Shown in pieces: positions 50,408 through 63,976 of a stretch of DNA of 64,000 bases. Both the position numbers and the translations under genes were made by a program. How positions within the stretch are numbered: the first letter of the stretch is position 1; every line of letters starts with the position of its first letter. Origin of the DNA: Pholis gunnellus (lineage: Eukaryota; Chordata; Actinopteri; Perciformes; Pholidae); assembly GCA_910591455.2 (NCBI GenBank), contig OU342806.1, positions 7,120,275-7,184,274 on the forward strand, given 5' to 3'. The notes below the pieces were generated by a model that ran no database searches, was not told the origin of the DNA, and saw nothing but the letters and a program-made list of their open reading frames with translations.

Positions 50408-52049
50408 CTCCCTCCTCACCAACCCCCCTCGGCACTGCTGTTGAACATGACTTTCTCAGTTCCTTGAAACGACACAGGCCTGAGTCAATTAGTTTTGGAA
50501 AATCTTGCCTTAACAAGATAAGCGGTTTAGTAAATACGGATGAATGGATGGAGATTATTTCTAGTTTGGTTTTTTTTGCACTCTAAGATGAGTTCATTAT
50601 GTCAGGACAGTGACGAAGAGTACGCTAACGTAATGTCTAAACACTTCACTGAGCTCTTTGGTGCTCTTTCTATAGTGAGAACTCCGATCCATCTGCCACG
50701 TAAAAATAAATAAATGATCAAATTGGCTGCCCTGCTTTTGACATGTGACCAGGTCAATCCCTACCACGGGAGAAAGGACCCAAAGAAAAAAGGAAAGAAA
50801 CATAAAAAGGGATTATGAGAAAGAGAGAAGTGGAGGAACAACAGCAGGAGAAGCAGAGTAACCCCCACGCCACTCAGGCAAAACGGGAAAGAGGAAAATT
50901 AAATTGTTCAATTTGGTGGTACTGGGAGAGAGCAATAGCAACAATAACAGAGGAAACCTTTCACTTTCTCCACTCAGCAGTTTCCTCTCTGCCAAAATAA
51001 AAAAGACAACAATGAAAAAAAATAAATAAAGGATGCTGCTGTGAAGTTTCTCTTTCTTCTCTTCTCTTCTCTTTTGCTTTTGAGTTTCTTCTCCCTCACA
51101 TCACGGACAATTTCACCCGTCATTCACCAGCGCAGTTCTTTTACCTTTCCCAAGACATACGCTCTCTTGGCGTCTACTGGAACAGTTTAAATATAATATC
51201 CAACATATGGCAGAGTTTATGCGACGTAAATGGGATGAGAAATCAAATTTACTTCGAGAGTCGTAGCGGGACTGTGGATTTCTGAGGGGCGCCGTTGTTT
51301 GGGGAGAGCCTAACTGATGGGCAGCTGTAATTGAAGTCACAATCTGAGTGGGAGAGCTGGAGACGGAGGGGATGGGATAGAAGTGAGAGAACCAGAGGGA
51401 GAGGGAGACTGGAGGAGGAACGATGGGTGAGATGGGGAGAAGTGAAGAAAGAGGGGGCTCTCGGTGGATGGCTCTTTTCTCCCTTTTCCGCTTCGTTCTC
51501 TCCCGGGCGGCGCGTGCATCATGTGACGACGTGTAATTGGCCTGTGGTCACACCAGAGTTGTGCAAACAGATTAGCGGGGAAATATGTCAGCCTGAAGGG
51601 GCTGCGGAGGTGAATGTGTGTGTTGTGTGGATCACAGATGTGGGCCTGTGTGGGAAATGGTTTGATGGAGTAAAACCTTTATTAATGATGAACAGCCGGG
51701 GGCGGTTGACCTTGTCGCAGACAAATTTGTTGTCGTGGGCACGCGGGGCATGTCTGGAGCTCAAGTCTTTATGCTCAGTTGCACATGCATATTGAATATA
51801 CATATTCATTCCTACACCGATTTTCAACGCTTCATTTGCATTCACTAAATTCAATTATGTTTGCTCTCCACTCATATATTCCAGAGGTTCTGTGCGGTTT
51901 TATGACACTTGAGGATACAAATCCTTGTTTCTGCCACAGTGAACAGAAGTTAATGTGATCCTGGTTTTCCTAAAACCTCTTACAACATGTTTGTGGCTCA
52001 CACACTGTAGCCCAACTTACACCTTTTTTATATCATGAGGGGTATTGCT

Positions 52050-52380
52050 CGTTTTAAAGCAGTAGGCTGACAGTTTGGGAAATGCACTCAATTCAGTTTT
52101 AAGCTTAGCATAAAGACTGAAAATGTGGGAAACAGCTTTCCTGGCTCTGTCAAAAGATTTAAAAAATCTGCCTACCAGCACCTCAAGACATCACTAATCA
52201 ACACGTTATATCTATAAAAACAGAGCGTAAAAATACAATTTGCCATTTTACGAGGGGTGATGTGCCGAACCATTTTCTTGGCTGCGAGAAGTGACTTTCT
52301 GAAGTCTTGCCATCGCTGCAAAGTCGCCAGGCAGCCAGTGGAGGAAAAAACTAAACGAGATATAACGTGTTAATCATCGG
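52050..52380. mobile_element. degenerate inverted-repeat teleost element
   Basis: AAGCTTAGCATAAAGACTG, GGAAACAGCTTTCCTGGCTC and CTGCCTACCAGCACCTCAAG follow a high-copy percomorph element that I recognise. Internally, AACACGTTATATCT (52200-52213) and AGATATAACGTGTT (52358-52371) are a perfect 14-bp inverted pair. No coding capacity. Confidence 0.7.
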
Positions 52381-55300
52381 GCCTCATCAAAGGGTCTTAA
52401 AATTCCCATGAGGATTTTTCGAGGTATTCAGAGCACAGAAGAGAAAGAAACTGTCCATTCGTGTTCTCAGCTAAAGTTGACTCAGACAGATACGTGAGTT
52501 TAATTTGGCAGAAGAAAGTCGGTGAGTAAGCAGACACAGTTATTGGTTTCTGATGCCCCTGTCAGCTCTGTGCCAGACCACCTTCCTTGGGGTAATAATA
52601 GCATCCCATAATATACCACCCAATGTGGCTGGCAACTCTGAAATACTTCAACCCCTTTATGTCTTTCACTGTTAAAAAGAGACTTTTATTTTCAGCATGT
52701 GTTGAGTTTGGGCCACTTTTGTGTTACTTTCTAGCACAGGATTATAAATATTTATACTTTTCAAAAGTATTTTTGTTAGTTTTCTGGTACCACTTTCTAA
52801 CAACATCAAAATATGCCCGGATAGGCCCAAATACTGATCCTATTCTTATCCTCTAACACATATCTTTAGATTCAGTGTGACACTTTCAGAGGATAATATT
52901 ATCTCTGATAAACATTGAGTAAACATCCATAAATCTGCTTAGAAATCAGAAATTTTAAGTTTTCTTCAGAATCAAAGTAATTCACTGATGGGTGTGTGTA
53001 CATCTGTAGCTGCATTGTAAACAAGAACTGCTTATCGCTAATTCAACGTACTTTTAATGGTGCTAATTGGGATAAAATAAAGAACCCAAGTTATAGCTAA
53101 CAGCTGACTCCATGGCAGCATTATGCCATACATCAGAGAGATTACACAGAGTTTGCAAATTACTTTTTAAGAAGGCCCTTTTCCATCGGTTTTGTCTGGC
53201 TGCATCTTCATAGTTCACAGTGGGATTTGGTTTTGCCATGCATGGCATCCGTCCTTGTTGTTCCAGGCTTAAGTATGATGAGGTTCCGCCAGCGGTGAGG
53301 AGCTCCACAAAGATATTTCTTTGCCATTTGTCTCTTGCGGATGTGGCCCTCAGCGTCTTATGTCACGCTGCAACTTTACGGCATCTGATAATATGAAAAA
53401 TATGGACCGGGCGCTTCGTGAGCCAAGCAATGTTCTGGATCGGCAAGAACAAATCCCATGTTTTTGATAGGTTTTTCTGCTGTTGATTCTCTCAGGTAGT
53501 AGTGTCAACGCCTCGGGCGGCCGACAGAAGCCTGACGGACAGATGGTGAAGGCGTGCGTGCCATTGTTGACAGCCAAAAGCTGGATCTTTGTGAAAAGCT
53601 CACAGAGAGCGAGCGAGTATTGGAATGGAAACACAAGTTTATTTTATCAGCTTGCCAAAATGCGAAGGGGAGAGTGCATGAGAGAGGCAAAGAGAGAGAG
53701 GGAGAGAGACGGAGAGGGAGGCCAGGCCTCCTCAAAGCCTCTTTAGTCAGCTCTGGTGACGGCCAACCCAAGCACATGAGAGCAGTGTGAATGGCTTTTT
53801 AATGCCCGCTAACAGCCGGGGTATTTAGTGGGATGGTGGGGGATTGATGAGGGGATACGGTGAAGGATGAGAGAAAGGATGAGAGTGATGACAATGTTCA
53901 GACACGAGGTCCCAGCTGGACAACAGCGCAACGCCGCTGCCCTCGCTATTTGCTCTACGGCTGCAGGACCGAGCGCAGTCTGGGCTCCACGGCGTTATTG
54001 ATCACCGTTTTTAAAGCTGTGGTCTTTTCTGTGACTCCAACCTCATTTATCTTGGTCGTGTCTCAGTATTTTGCCTGAGACTGACACAAATGAAGTCTAA
54101 ATTACATGGAAATCACAGGCGTAATTGCCTTTATAGCTCAGCTGTCTATAGATGAATGTCCCGCTGGCTGCTGATTATACACTCACTTACATAGGATTTA
54201 TATGCTGTTGAGAAATCCTCTCCAATATAAGTATAATACATTGCCCAATATACAACCCTGACACATTTGCATCCTATTGTGGCAATGGCCTGAAGGAAGG
54301 CACTAGCGTGTCTTTGAATCGACTTGGACTTTTGTTTGGTCTTGGCCTTGACAAAGTTGATCGTGACCGCAGCGCTGATTTACATTTTCCTACAACTGTT
54401 CAGAGACAAAAGGATTCCAGCACAATAGCTCTGCCTGAAACCTAACACGCCTTTAGATGTGTCTGTTTGTTGAAGGAAGGCGTAGGAGTGTAACGATCAC
54501 GAAATTACTTCCATTATTTATTTATTTTTGTGTCTGGAGAATTCAGTACATATGATATGACTATGAATTTAGACTAAAGACAATGGTGAGTGTGTGTGTG
54601 TGTGTGTTTGTCTGTTAGGCTTTCTGTGCTTGTAAGTATACGGATGTTGTATCTCCCTGCAAGAAAAAATAAATTGTATTGACCTTCACTTATGGGTTTA
54701 TATAATAATAAAATGGTGTGCTAGCTGGACAAAACAGTACAGTATGTAATCTGTGTGTTGGGTCACGCGCGGCATGTAATGGATTAGCTTTGCGCTGCAT
54801 CGCCAAGGAAGCAAGTTGGGCCAAATAAAAGGAGTCAATTGCTGCTGTTGGAGAAAGCAAACTTGCGTGTGCAAAAGGTTTCAATAAATGAGTACTTACG
54901 CTTTGACTGAACTACAAAGGATTAAAGGAGGATAAAGGATAAAATCACTTCGCTGGCCTCAGTGTCATAAAACTCAACATATGTAATGAATTGTTGTCTT
55001 GTATCAGTCCAAATGTCAAAAAAAAAGAAAACTAAGGAGAGACAGAATGCATTGCTTTCATGTTTATCAGAGGAGGAATACTAATGTAAGAAACTGCTCA
55101 GGTTGTATAATATACTTCACTATCTTACCTAAACCCGGCTGCTGTTTACACAAATGGCCCCCTGACTCAAACAAAAGCTGGAAGGCTCCACGGAAACTAT
55201 GGGAAGAGAAGATGAGAATGATGAGGACAGGAAAGAAAGAGAAAGGAGGCGGTGAAGGAAGAGAAAGAAAACAAACGGAGAAATTAAAAAGTGCTTTTTC

Positions 55301-55608
55301 ATTTTGAGTTCATATTTTTCAAAAAGAGGCTTCTTTTTACTGCCTACTGACTTTGAGATCCAGATGTCTGGTAAACTGGAAACAAATCCCTTTCTTGAGT
55401 CTTTCTTTGTGTGTGTAAATATACTTTTAAAGTCTTTCAAAGAGACTTCTATTCATTGTTTTTGAAGTATTTACTTTGTCTGTTACTTGTGTATGAACCA
55501 ACCCCAAAGCTTGGCAAGAGAATGATCACTAATGTATCATGTATAGGCCAACACATAGCAAACCTGTAGTGGTCTGCCTGAACACCACAGAGAGACCAAA
55601 CCCTGACC

Positions 55609-55610
<2 letters not shown>

Positions 55611-55644
<34 letters not shown>
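55611..55644. repeat. 34-base poly-C run
   Basis: Longest homopolymer in the window; G-rich on the complementary strand, so quadruplex-capable and error-prone in assemblies. Confidence 0.95.
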
Positions 55645-58600
55645 ATGCCATATAAGCTGCTCCACCTCACCTACACCCACCACCCCAACCACAGACAGAT
55701 TGTTTCTCAAAACCATCAGCAGGTTCTCCGGATGAAAAATAACTAAAAGATTTCAGAAAGTGTGAAGTCTGGTTTAAGTCTGCAAGATGTTCCAGGAATT
55801 CCATCCGTCTTCACTCGGGCTAACCTGGCATGGTGCGGACTGTGGAGACGGGAGTTTTTTTGGTTGGGAATGTGCCAAGCTTTGGAGAAGTTTTCAGGCA
55901 AGTCTGTAGGAATGGTGGAAGTTCCCCCTCACTATGAGCAATTTTCGAGCTTTTCTTTAAAAAAAATAAATAAACGAAATGCTTTTCTTGGATTGGTTGT
56001 GGTCGTCAGTGCCCCAGTGATTGTGGATGAAATCATTTTGAAGGATGTCTGGTTTGGGTTCAGCTTTTCTGGGGCAGCACTGCCCACCCAGGAGGACCTG
56101 CTGATCTGGCTCTTGTAAAAAAAGCAATTCTCTATTCCACTTTTTCTCTCCCAGAGAAATACAAATAAATTCCATTTAATCAGCCGTGGGTTCTTGGAGG
56201 GCTCATTTGGAAGGAATGTAATTGAATCTTAAGGTAAAGTTGTTCGTAAGGTAAATGTGCTACGCTTGATTTCTCTGTCCCACAGCTGGCCTTTGATATA
56301 CCCGAGAGGGATCTCCAACAGTTTAGATGAAGACACGATTATTAGAGGCGGCGTGGAGCAGGGCTTTGAAAGCGCTACGCTCTCCGTGAATAGTAAAACG
56401 TACGCAGCACGGGAGGTATTTCAAACAATGATTAAATACAAAATCTCCGATATCATGAGTGGTCCTTGGCTCTCACTTCCTGTCTGTCTTCTTTCCTTCT
56501 TGTCCGCTGCTCTCTGGAATGCTGAAGGGGGGAAAAGGTCCTGAGTTCAGCTCCTCTGAAAGAGGATCCAAACCGCGTGCTAACGAGAATGCCAAGCCTA
56601 ACAGGGACTGACAGCTCATCGCGCTGAGAACTGCTGTGTGTAAATGTGTCTGCGAGGGTTTGGGGGTGGGGGTGGGGTCGGAGCATGCCAAATATCTGTG
56701 TGCATTTATTATGAGAAGGCAAACATCCCTGGTAAAGCTCAATAACTCACTCATTTTTTTTTCTCGCACGCATGCATGCAGGAATGCCCCCGCATAAACA
56801 CACGTGACGACGGGTGTAGGATTGCGCACAATCGCACGGACACACTGTTCACATGCATCAATCAGTCAGTCTCCGACCATCCCCGTCAGCTAACTCCATC
56901 CTAGCCGCAACCACCAGCTCCCTCCGCTCCGTCTATCGGCGCTCAGATGAAAAGCAGATGGGTCAGAAGGGTAGCGGAAGAGAGACGGGAAGAAAGACAT
57001 GAAGAGGAATACGATGGGCGTAAAAGTCAGATGAAGGCTAAGGGGTCGGAGTCAGGAGAGACGAGAAAGTGCTTCAGAGAAATTGTCCAGGGAGAGCGAA
57101 AGCGAGAGGCGAGAGGGAGATAAAGGCAGCTGAGGGGTCAGGCTGGGAGCGAGGGAACAGTCAGCCATTTTCACATGAAAGGAATCCCACCAATCCCCTC
57201 AATGATAAACATGTGTCTGTTTCACCCGTCCCAGGACTCGGCTCTATTTATGTGTGCGTCTGCGTTGTTCACCGCTACACTCTTTGACTGCCGACACCGG
57301 CAGCGCCGAGGACGATACACACTCTCAAATACACACCGACACCTCGTCCGCCATTGTGGAAAACATCAGGGGAAAGTGTTAACTGACACAAGCCATCACA
57401 CCCTCGACACAACACCAGAGCCAGACAGCAGAGCGCTGCATCTCCTCACGTCTCTACTCCACTTTTATCCTGCAGTGCTGTCCTCACCTGCCATCCCAAC
57501 TTGCTGCTCACTTACACCCTCAGAGAGCAGACAAAATAACCTCAACACCTTGTGAAATGGGAACCAGAAATGACGGAGTCCAAATTGCAAACAGAAATGA
57601 GCGGTGCAGGAGGTTTGGTGACATAGTGACAGCTTCCACAACACTGCTTGTATGATCACATCCTTCCATTTTGGACTTTACACAGGCAAGATGGTTTATA
57701 GGTGGTCAATGGTGCAAATCTGCAATGCATCATCAACAAAAGCTGCATCATCCCTGGTTGGAATCTGACTGAGGTTCTTTGCTGCATGTGCGTGGAACCC
57801 TAGTATATGCTGTATGTGTCCCTTTGTTTGCTTGGCATATTAAGTCATCATTTTTGACAATAGTTCTTTTGACTAAATAATTAAATCTGCCCGTGCATAA
57901 ATGACGTGGTCTCTTCCGAGCTTTCTTATTTGGCTCACAGTTCTTTAAAAGGTCAGCCAACATGAGCCAACATTACAATCTGTATTTCCAGGCTTCGTTT
58001 ATAGCACAACTTGCGACTGGCACTCGACCTAATATGACTCACATTTGAAGGAGGGTTCGCTGAGTTAATTGTCTTCTCTCTTAAGTGTTGACAGTATTTA
58101 GTCTTCTGGACGCTCCTTCCCATTTCACCTCCTCAGCGGTCCCCTTAATCTCCTCTCATACGTTCATTCTGGGATCTTTGCAGTAAAAGTTGAGGTCCCC
58201 TCGCTGCCAGAGACGGAGGTTGAGAGAAGGAGGTCTGTCGCTCGCTGTTGACTAAACCACCTTCTTGGGAGTGTTGCCATAGCCACTGCCAGCCAGCCTG
58301 GCCCGAAATGAACCACGTGGGGGTGCGGACACAGAGAGCAAGGGGGTCGGTGAGGGAGAGGAAATGAGGCGGAGAGAAAGGGATGGTGGCCTGAGGAAAC
58401 GGGAAGAAAGAAGAGAAACTGGGAGAGGGAGCATTTTGTTTTGGCGGGATAAACATTCTTGAGCTTGTTCCTGTTATTTGAAAGATAGTGCCCCTGGCCT
58501 GTAAACGTCAGTTGTGCGTCTGAGGGATTTTGTTTTATATTTTAGGTCTGTGATGTGTTTGTATGTGTATGTAAGTTTATACCAGTGTGTGTTTAATTGT

Positions 58601-58974
58601 GCGTTACTTCCTTTATGGTATTTTCACAACAATGGCTGTGGTGGACAGGGTATTTATTTGTGGGAGCTACAGAGTACAATCACTCCTTTCCATTCTTCTG
58701 TTGTAACCCTGAACTGTTTAAGGCATCTGTCAGCGAGCTCTGACAGTGTGTGTGCATGTGTGTGTGTGTAGCCATTGAAACCACGGCTACTCACCCGTAA
58801 CCACACACTGCCGATTGGGTCACTGGCACACACTCATGCATGCAGGCGAACACATAAACACTCACAGAGACACACACACACACACAGACTGTGGCACTGC
58901 TTGATGTGGCTCCATTTCCACTCAATTGCCTTTGACAGATATTGTTTTCAGTGACCCGCAAGTCGATAACATCA

Positions 58975-58976
<2 letters not shown>

Positions 58977-59029
<53 letters not shown>

Positions 59030-59041
59030 GTGTGTGTGTGT
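58977..59041. repeat. (TCTG)13 tetranucleotide array followed by (GT)n
   Basis: Thirteen perfect or near-perfect TCTG units (58977-59029) run directly into a GT tract. A separate AC tract lies at about 58869-58885. Confidence 0.95.
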
Positions 59042-59877
59042 ATGACACACAACATTTTAACACACTGGAGCCTCAGCCTCGACTTCAGCACTTAATTACT
59101 GTCACAGTCGATGTGAAGCTGTTACTAAACCAACAGTGATCTAGTAAAGTCCCGGTGTTAATTAAGATAGGCTTTGGCCCAGCAGGGAGTGTGGTGAGAT
59201 GGAAACTGAGAGCTTGGTGCGAAAAAAAAAAAAGCCCTTGTATGTTTAGACAATACCACCAGTGATACACATATAAATAGACAAGGGAATAATGAAGCGA
59301 TTATTGTTTTCAGTACAGGTTAATGCACCAAGATTAGGTTCAGTTTTGGTCAATTACGGTTTTATTTTATAGCACGGAACAAAGAGGGCATCTCTTACAA
59401 TAAACAAAAAAGATAAACAGATCTGGAAACTCACAGCAGCTTTGGTAGGAAATTGTTTCCTCTGTGGCGAGACCATTAAGCTGAGGTGTGTGGATGCGTG
59501 TGTGGATGTGAGACAGTGGAGATTTGCTTGTGTTTGTGTGTGTGTCTGTGGCTCCGGAGCCAGTTCAGTTCAGACAGTTGGCCTGACGTCTCAGGGAGTG
59601 TTATCAAGAGAGAGAGAGAGAGATAACACTAAGGTTAGGCCAGGGTCACAAAGAAGTAGTGTGTGCACATATGGGCACTGTGCTCACATGAAGTGTGCTG
59701 TGGCTGCACATGTTGGGTCATCTCTGTTCTGTGTCTCCACACCATCAGACTGGCTTCTGAAAGGAACCGCACCTTCGATTTTAATCAGCTTTTTTCAAAG
59801 CTGCGGTTTTTCCAGACTCAAATTTGGAACTTGGCCTGTCCACATGTAGAGTGAATTTGCAATCCTGCGCTCTCAGT

Positions 59878-60290
59878 TTAAGAGTAAAGGTTTGTCTCAA
59901 AGGCGTGGTCGCACCAGCATTTTAAATGGGAAAAATTTGGTGGCGGATCCAATTCATTCCAGTGAAATTGAGACGGTTCGGGGATTCGCTCACGGGTCAA
60001 AGTAAATCCACGATGATTTTTTTGCATCAAGTTTAATTGAGGTATACTTTGACCTGCAAATTTGCGCCGCTGACCAACAGCAAGCTGTCCTGTAAGCTGA
60101 CCTTTGAGGGGATGCAGAGGCAGAGAGTCCAAGATGGAGGATCGTTTATTGACTGTGTTGCACCATTCTCTTTGCTTTAACCTCGTCTGACGGAGTATAA
60201 ACTGTTCCACAAAAGAGAAACTCTTTACAGACAGTTCATAGACAAGAGTTGATGGTACGAACACGTCTTTGATTAGCAAACAAGCTAATT
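59878..60290 (-). repeat. possible repeat-derived ORF region
   Basis: A 133-aa minus-strand ORF (60279-59878) lies in sequence that looks like teleost dispersed-repeat DNA (GCGTGGTCGCACCAGCATT; nearby CATGCTAATGCGTTTGCTAA). No conserved domain is recognised and there are no convincing splice sites. A decayed mobile-element segment is the best guess. Confidence 0.25.
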
Positions 60291-60931
60291 TAACATGCTA
60301 ATGCGTTTGCTAACTCAGAGCTTCATTTTCGCTTCTCAATAACATTTTATTGAACAAAATGTTGTACAAGGGTGAACAAAATACCAGAGGGAGTAAATGA
60401 GTGGAGATAAAATAGAGACAATCTACTGCATTGGACTAGCGCTAGCCCAGCCAGCTAGAGCGTTAGCAGTTAGCCTGATAGTTCACCAACTATATCGCTG
60501 TTGCACTTTCTGGTGTGGCCAGGTATTAAGATTGAGGTTACTTAAAAAACTTTATTTAAAGGTTTAGAAACACTTTAAAAGTGATCTTTGGAAGAAAAAG
60601 TCTCTGAAACTATATTGGTCAACAGCCTAAAATGTCTGAGTTAAGGTAAGAAAAGCATATATTTATTGAATTCCATGTCACAGAAATTGTTTCGGCTATA
60701 GACATTATACAACACTTAGCATTGTGCTGATCCCTGCCACCTCCTTTACTAGCTGTTTTTCCAAAAGGTTTTATTCTTTGCGTTCCAGTGAAGACAGACT
60801 GCAGAAGTTGTAATCTTATTTATCCAGCACTCATTTAAAGCCACAATCCTGTGATCTGTTGACCACAAACCCTCAGTATGGCTGACCAAGTCTGCCCTTG
60901 AGCAGTGTGGGTTGCACAATCACATGCACAC

Positions 60932-60973
60932 ACACATACCCCCCCCCTCCCCCACACACACACACACACACAC
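60932..60973. repeat. (AC)n and C-rich tract
   Basis: Short AC tracts flank a C run (about 60941-60947), within TIKI intron 2. Confidence 0.85.
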
Positions 60974-62727
60974 CATAAGTCTCACTGACAGACACAGGAA
61001 AAGCACAGAAACACACACATACATAGACAGATATATGTGTCCATATATGTACACCTCACACCTACTGTACACACACAGAAACACTGAATTGTGGGTCTTT
61101 CCCATAGGCTGATCCCATCTGTCAGAAGCCTATGCTGAGCTGTGGTCCAAACCCAATGTTTTCCTTAATAGAGGGTATGGGGTGCTAAAACTATTAGAGG
61201 CAGCAATCATAGTCTTAATCATATTGGATTTCTTCATACCAAGCACTTTCCCTGGGAGGCTACAGGGCTGAGAGCTCTGGGCGGCTGGAGGTTGCATGAA
61301 TATGGAAGTGTGTGTGCGTCGCAAGCAAGCCAGCAAGAAAGAAAGAGAGCGAAACAAAGACAGTATAGTTAGACCTTTGCCGTAGACATCTAATTATGTA
61401 TACGCATGCTCTTGAGTAGTTGGTGGCGGTTAGCAAGCTGTGGTTCAGTATTTCCAGACATGGAGAGGCTTCAGGTTAGCATGCAGTAACATCACCACAG
61501 TCCTGATAACAAAGACAATACAGAGATAAAGGAAGAGCCAAGAATGTGACAGAGAAAAAATAAAACTGGTAGTGGAAATATGTGTCTCTTGATTCATGAA
61601 GGAATATATTCACATTTGCACCAGAAATTTAATTCACTGCTTGCGCTGTACTACAATTCAGCTCCTGTTGGTAGGCGCATGCAGACACACACAATATGCA
61701 CGCAGCAGCCACGCAAACAACAAGGGAACAGAGAATAAGACTACTGCTATTTGTGTCCCACATAAATCCAAAAGTCAACAATAACTTACTTTAAGTTAGG
61801 TAAAGTACTTAACTTTTGGAACTCTAACCCCCGAAAAAGCGTCCCGACGTGTTGGGAATGAGAACGGGTTGCTCTCTCTCTCGAGCACACGTGTACGCAC
61901 AGAAACATGAATCAAGGTTGTAAATAAATTAAAGAGATAAAACATTCTTTAAGCCTCGGCGTAGGCTCAAATCAACAGAGCCGAGTGCCTAAACTGCAGC
62001 TTTATGAAATAATGAGAGTCTTATGTAGGAAGTAAAAAGCCCCCGTCTCTGATGTGACAGCCAGCACTGCTCATAGTCAAGGCCAGCTAGAGGAAGAGCC
62101 AATAATCTACGGCCAGCATTACTGTATCCCCTCCACCACAGGCCGTCCAAACCACTGGCAGCATAGTGGAGTTATTTCCCATGTCCTATCACTGGGCTCT
62201 CTCTCCGCCTTCACCGCCTCTCACTCGCTGCTTCTGTGAGTTTTGCTGTCTGTTTGTTTGTCTGTTTTGCTCTGTCTCTAAGTTGGCTTGGCTGCCTCTT
62301 TTTCTGGCCTCCGTCTTCCTCCAACACAGGCACAAATACCGTCTCTATTTCCTCTCTCACTCGCAAACACAAGCAAACACACTCGTGCACTCACACAAAC
62401 CCCTGTTTTCTCCTACTCTCTCCCTCTTCCCAAATTGATTTGCTCTGGTGATGCAGGCCGAATCATTTATGGGCTTCTCGTAAAAATGATTAATTCCTTT
62501 TCAGTTCGGTTTTCAGCACAGGCCTGATGTCTGTTTTAGTTGTCAGTATATGAACAGGTTCAGTTAATTAGTTGCAGCATAGCGAGGCCAAAACTTCTGA
62601 ACCACAGTAATTAAGAGAAGCACATTGGAAGCCTGGCTACTGTCCTAACTTCATAAATCTCATTATTCTTTTCAGTTCATACATGTTTTTTGTTGTTGTT
62701 CTAGTCCTTTTATCCCAAAGCTCTTGA

Positions 62728-62885
62728 AGTAGGGCTGGGTATCCTTTTACCTGGTACCAATACCAGTGCTTGTGACGACTGACTGTGAGTAAAACCATAC
62801 GAATAGTACGGCAAGTGAGCAATGATGAGCAGTGACAGGTGAGGAGCGGCGCTCAAAGCCGCTCAAATTGCTCACTGCTCGCTCC
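62728..62885. repeat. repeat terminus-like sequence with GC-rich hairpin
   Basis: AGTAGGGCTGGGTATC at about 62729, followed by TACCAATACCAG, resembles the end of hAT-like teleost repeats known from memory. Downstream, GAGCGGC-GCTCAAA-GCCGCTC (about 62844-62864) is a perfect 7-bp stem, extended loosely by GAGCAGTGA and its complement TCACTGCTC on either side. Confidence 0.45.
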
Positions 62886-63956
62886 AAAAAACAGACAAAC
62901 TGCGTTGTATTTTACTTATGGCTGTTAGCTACCACATTCAAAGCTTCTATTGGAGTTTTTTCGGATAAAGCTTCAAATGTCCTTGAACAAAATTCTCAAT
63001 TTGATTAAAGTGTTTCATCACTTTAAATGAGCTTCTTTAATAAAAATGAATTGTTAATTTTATTTGATTGCCGCTAGACAGCCCGGGTAATACAGGTGTG
63101 TCCTTTCTGTGCGGCGAGAGCAAAGAGTTTTTGATCGCAGTGAAAATGTTTGTGAGGGCTAAATGCCAACAAATATGTATCGAATAAATTTCAAAAAAGA
63201 AAAGAATTTGGAGCGGATTGAGCTAAAAGAAAATCTCCTCTGCGCTCCGTACAAAGTCCTTTTAGTGTTCAGGAGTATCAAGATTCCTCTAGTCAGTCCA
63301 GCACAGTATCCTTATAGACTGACTGTGAGTCTGCTATTCATCTGCTTCTCATTCACACGGAAAGAGAGTGAAACAGAGGAGAGAAAGAAATGTGTGTCTG
63401 CATGAGACGCACCGGGTTTTCAAGTATCTCTTTGTTATTGACAGGTCGCTACCATGGTGTCCGGGGGTTGTCTGTCTGATCATATTAGAACTTTAACCCT
63501 TTCACAGTGTAGTCTATGTTAATGAGAGTTAATTGTAACATTTTAGTGGCCAAAATGTCTTATTTTGTCTTATTAAGCATTTGTTTGTACTTGACTCCAC
63601 CATCTCATGTCACCTCTGGTTGGAAAAAAACAACAAAATGGCGATGGCAAAAAGGCTGAACTCAAGGCTTCAAAACTAGTCCGCAAACCAATGGGTGACC
63701 ACCGCAGTCTATGGTTCACACACACACTCCATCCCTGAACAAAACCCAGCCTGTTCCTGAGCGTGACTCACCAGTAGCAGAATACAGAATGTGGCATGGC
63801 AGGGGGTTAATCTCCCACTCCTTACTGTAAGAAAGGATGCAGCCATTAAACATTTTCCAACACTAAAATTACTTTCTATATCTGTCAAACATATCAGAAG
63901 TCTCTCTGGTGGTCCCACAGTTAAGTGCTGGCAATAGTTGGGAAGGTTGTATACAT

Positions 63957-63976
63957 TTGTGTGTGTGTGTGTGTTT
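63957..63976. repeat. (GT)n microsatellite
   Basis: Short GT tract near the right edge of the window. Confidence 0.9.

Noticed and set aside
54486..54502. GGAGTGTAACGATCACGAAA, reminiscent of a hAT-like repeat start
   Set aside because: Too short a match to support a feature.
56270..56330. acceptor-like TTTCTCTGTCCCACAG followed by an open frame
   Set aside because: The frame meets a stop after about 14 codons and has no donor or similarity to the expected TIKI exon 3; kept only as a possible conserved non-coding block.
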